DNA of 64,000 nucleotides from Phylloscopus collybita (lineage: Eukaryota > Chordata > Aves > Passeriformes > Phylloscopidae). The position numbers and the translations under genes were made by a program. This document shows positions 61,372 to 64,000 of the stretch, piece by piece (positions within the stretch are counted from its first letter, which is position 1; each line of letters opens with the position of its first letter). The stretch lies in NCBI GenBank assembly GCA_027886175.1, contig JAJNNQ010000075.1:31154501-31218500 (forward strand), in the 5' to 3' direction. The notes under the pieces are model-generated. The model saw only the letters and a list, made by a program, of their open reading frames with translations, was not told the DNA's origin and ran no database searches.

Positions 61372-63567
61372 AGGAATGATAAATATTAGATACCCAAACA
61401 TACTCATAATGCAATCCACAGGAACTGATCAATTGCCTGTGCACAAATATCATACCAAAAAATTGGAAGTGCTGCTTCAGTACAGCATCTGCACCAGGTT
61501 AGGATTTAAATAGACCACAATTTGGAAAACTTAAATGCTTTTGAAATTGACCCACCACACCTTCAGCTCATTAGTCTGCAATGTGAAAGTGCTGGTAGGC
61601 CCACACCGATTTTTTTGTCACTGTACATCATAAATATAATTTTACAGCAAAAGCCTAAATGCTGCTGAATATGGAGCCAAGGTGTTTTCATTTAGCTACA
61701 ACATGATGTCAAAGTCTGTGATCCTTTTTGAAATGTTCTTTAGGAATTGTGTGCATGTTTATAAATCTTCTAAAAATAAGTATTTCTAATCATAAATTGC
61801 AAAGAAAAGTGTAATTATAGAGCATGAATCAGCTCTTACTTGTACTTGATAATAAAGTCTAGTTATAATTAAATCTGATAAATTAAACTGATAAAAATTC
61901 TTTCTAGAGAATAACAAACTCACTTTTTATATATTTATTTCAACATGATTGTGAAAGTCATCCTTCAGTGTAGTGTATGAATAAATTGAAGGATGTACTC
62001 ATACAACTAAAATCTTACATATGCAATTCATTATTTACTTGGATTTGGTATGCATAAACATAATACACAACTGGCTCATGCCTTATTATATCTTACAGTC
62101 TGCAAAAATGTGTTTCAAGCTGAAAACGAAAGCATTCAGGAGAAGTTTAAACATGCAAAAGAATTGTAAAGAAACATCCACAGGCTTTTCAAAAAAATGC
62201 TTCAAATCAAAATACATAGGCTATACTTTAGGCATAAAATGATAAGAAAACATCCCAATTTAGATGAGCAATAATGTGAGCTCTACCAGTATGAATATGT
62301 GCAAACTGAGAACAATTTATACCAGCTAGAAGCTAGAGCGGAAGAATACATACAGCAAGAAAAGCAGAAGACAATGTTGTAAAGTGAACTGAATTAAAAG
62401 CACTGATTATTGCCATGTGAAAACAGAAACACTATCCACAATGCCTGTGAGTAAAGCACAATTGTTCCATAAGCAGTTAGGAACTGTTTGTTTCCACATT
62501 TGGGAAAAAGCAAAAAAAAAAAAAAACCACCAAACCAGACAATGCACTGATTAAGTAAGAGAAGAATTCATGTTCTTGGACACGGGGGAGTGGCTTTAAA
62601 CTGAAGGAGGTAGATTTAGATTGGATATGAAGAAGAAATTCTTTCCTGTGAGGCTGGTGAGGCACTGGAACAGATTGCCCAGAGATGTTATCTGGGAGGG
62701 AGTGGACTTCCCTATCCCTGGAGTGCCCAAGACCAGGCTGGATGGGGTTTGGAACAGCCTGGTCTAGAGGAAGGTGCTCCTGCCTACATACAGCAGGGAC
62801 ATTGAAACTAGATGATCTTTAAGGTGCCTTCCAACCTAGGCCATTCTATGATTCTATGATTTTAAGATCCTATGATTCCACGTTACTTCAGTAGCATCAA
62901 TCATGCAGCTATATGGAAAATTAACTGCCTGCCTTCACTTCTGACAACGTAACAGTGTGGATAGTAAGAGAACTGATTTGCCAAAAGTTTTAAGGAGGGG
63001 AATAGGACATTTTGTTGGAAATATGATTTCTCAAACTAACACCATATCACCTTTTATGATATCATGCACTTACTAACAGTATTGTTGTACTACATTTCAA
63101 AGACTCCACAGTATTTGACTTTGTTCTACAGAACATTCTAAAACATCATACCAAAAAAATCAACACTATATAAACCACTGACATTGAAAAAAAAATCAGA
63201 GGTCTCCGAATGTAATTGTAAACAGGGAATCATCATCCAGCCGTGCTGTCAGGAGTTGATACTTGTCCTAGAACTACTTAGTTCCTTAGTTCCAGAAAGG
63301 AAACATAACAATTAAAAGGTTGCCTTTTAAATAGTACAAAAAATTATCTCCAAATACACCTCAAAAATAACACTTCCTCTTTCCCATTTTTAAATCACAA
63401 CAAAATACACAAGCAATAAAAAGTATATGCACAAATCATCAAAGACTGCAATGAAAATTTGTAGACTATGGTCAGTATTTTATGTTTAAGGTGGACTTAA
63501 GAAAGAAGATGAATGTAATGCAGCAACCTACTAAGTTACAGACATTCAGAGCTACACCAGTACATAC
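61372..63567 (-). other. GDAP1 intron 3 (body)
   Basis: Ordinary AT-rich intron sequence. Apart from the CR1 fragment at 62577-62883 and a poly(A) stretch at about 62510-62526, I see nothing in it. A short open frame at 62021-62242 on the plus strand has no family resemblance. Confidence 0.8.
62577..62883 (+). mobile_element. CR1 LINE, 3' fragment in GDAP1 intron 3
   Basis: This is the 3' end of a CR1 non-LTR retrotransposon and the least decayed copy in the window. It starts in the last codons of ORF2 (the stretch related to TTTAGATTGGATATGAAG) and passes the conserved TGGAACAGATTGCCCAGAGA block. It ends in CCTTCCAACCTAGGCCATTC followed by the terminal ATTCTATG units. It is about 300 bp, severely 5'-truncated as is usual for CR1, and antisense to GDAP1. 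Confidence 0.92.
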
Positions 63568-63741
63568 TACGGATTCTGCTGGTAGCATAGGCTGGAATCA
63601 TGGAGTCCACTGTTAACTCGGGGTGCAGGATGCAGCCATGTGTGTAGGCATCCATGGGCAAGGAGTCTAAAAGCTCTCTGTAGTGTTGCACCCTTGGATA
63701 ATACATGCTCCCCTCTTCTGGCATTAATCTTGGTACTTCCT
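63568..63741 (-). CDS. GDAP1: GDAP1 exon 3 (human residues 104-162)
   Basis: Internal exon of 174 bp: two bases finishing codon 104, 57 whole codons, and the first base of codon 162. The acceptor is TTTTGCAG before the exon and the donor is A|GTATGT. The peptide includes SMYYPRVQHYRELLDSLP and continues through MDAYTHGCILHPELTVDS, closing with YATSRIR. This segment leaves the thioredoxin-like domain and starts the helical C-terminal GST-like domain. Arg120 and Arg161, both sites of human neuropathy mutations, are present. Differences from the human protein as I recall it are few: EV for RT at 105-106, E for D at 112, E for K at 113, G for E at 114, and S for T at 158. Reading past the donor gives a short false extension into the intron. 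Confidence 0.97.
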
Positions 63742-64000
63742 CTGCAAAACAAGGTTAAAAATAAAAGCTAAGAAAAGATGAATCATCTAATTGACCAAAG
63801 TTAATTCAGTTATGTCCAGCTGGGACAGGTGACACAGCCACAGGTAAGAAAGCTTCACTTGTTCCCCAGCATAACTCAGTGGTGTGACTGCAGCTCAGAG
63901 AAATGTATATCTGTAGTTCATTTTAAAATGTTTTATAATTCCAATTCCTATGCAGCAACCCACATAAACACATATTTAAGAGGCCTTCAGATCAGAAAAC
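63742..64000 (-). other. GDAP1 intron 2 (3' end)
   Basis: Intron sequence reaching the window edge. It ends in the acceptor TTTTGCAG at 63742. No other feature is visible. Confidence 0.85.

Larger units (their letters stand above)
56131..64000 (-). other. GDAP1: GDAP1 gene, 3' part (coding exons 3-6 and introns)
   Basis: This span is the gene body of ganglioside-induced differentiation-associated protein 1, a glutathione-transferase-like protein anchored in the outer mitochondrial (and peroxisomal) membrane. It affects mitochondrial fission and redox state in neurons, and human mutations cause Charcot-Marie-Tooth disease. Four exons can be joined on the minus strand. Phases are 1, 0 and 1 at the three exon junctions inside the window, and all introns are GT/AG. 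Intron lengths are 2284, 455 and 4105 bp. The joined product covers human residues 104-358 without gain or loss. Exons 1-2, which carry the start codon and thioredoxin-like N domain, lie beyond the right edge. The paralogue GDAP1L1 is a less likely identity because the match to GDAP1 is near-continuous. Human numbering is from memory. Confidence 0.97.

Overview
The window is vertebrate nuclear DNA, almost certainly from a bird. It is AT-rich. Most recognisable repeats are 5'-truncated CR1 LINEs, including copies ending in the bird-type tail of repeated ATTCTATG units. There is also one partial long terminal repeat of a kind I know from neoavian genomes, and no mammalian-type SINEs. I cannot name the species.

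The only protein-coding gene I can support is GDAP1 on the minus strand at the right end. Its last four coding exons (3 to 6 in human numbering) lie at 63568-63741, 61189-61283, 60619-60733 and 56131-56513. All splice sites are GT/AG, all phases agree, and the joined product runs collinearly with human residues 104-358, as I remember that protein, with no length change. Exons 1 and 2 lie beyond position 64000. The 3' UTR probably runs leftward from 56130, with candidate polyadenylation signals at about 56066, 53691 and 53314.

Region by region: 1-53300 is an intergenic desert. In human, the flank downstream of GDAP1 is a long gene-poor interval before PI15, so this arrangement is expected, but PI15 itself is not in the window. 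The desert holds CR1 fragments (5577-5690, 6040-7670, 13810-13995, 21040-21600, 28568-28625, 31125-31240, 32087-32600, 32787-33093, 37050-38180, 48065-48337, 51460-51535). It also holds a partial LTR (19513-19994), a 40-bp minisatellite (15929-16240), a GATATA microsatellite, several homopolymer runs, and some candidate non-coding regulatory stretches. 56131-64000 is the 3' half of GDAP1, with two CR1 copies in introns 3 and 5, both antisense to the gene.

I found no RNA gene, CRISPR array, operon or novel defence or metabolic system. The most interesting signals are structural: a minisatellite whose variant units occur in mirror order, a 49-nt strictly alternating purine/pyrimidine tract holding two perfect palindromes, a diverged 35-bp duplication carrying homeodomain-type motifs, two CTCF-like motifs, and CR1 copies that have lost the reverse transcriptase catalytic core by internal deletion.
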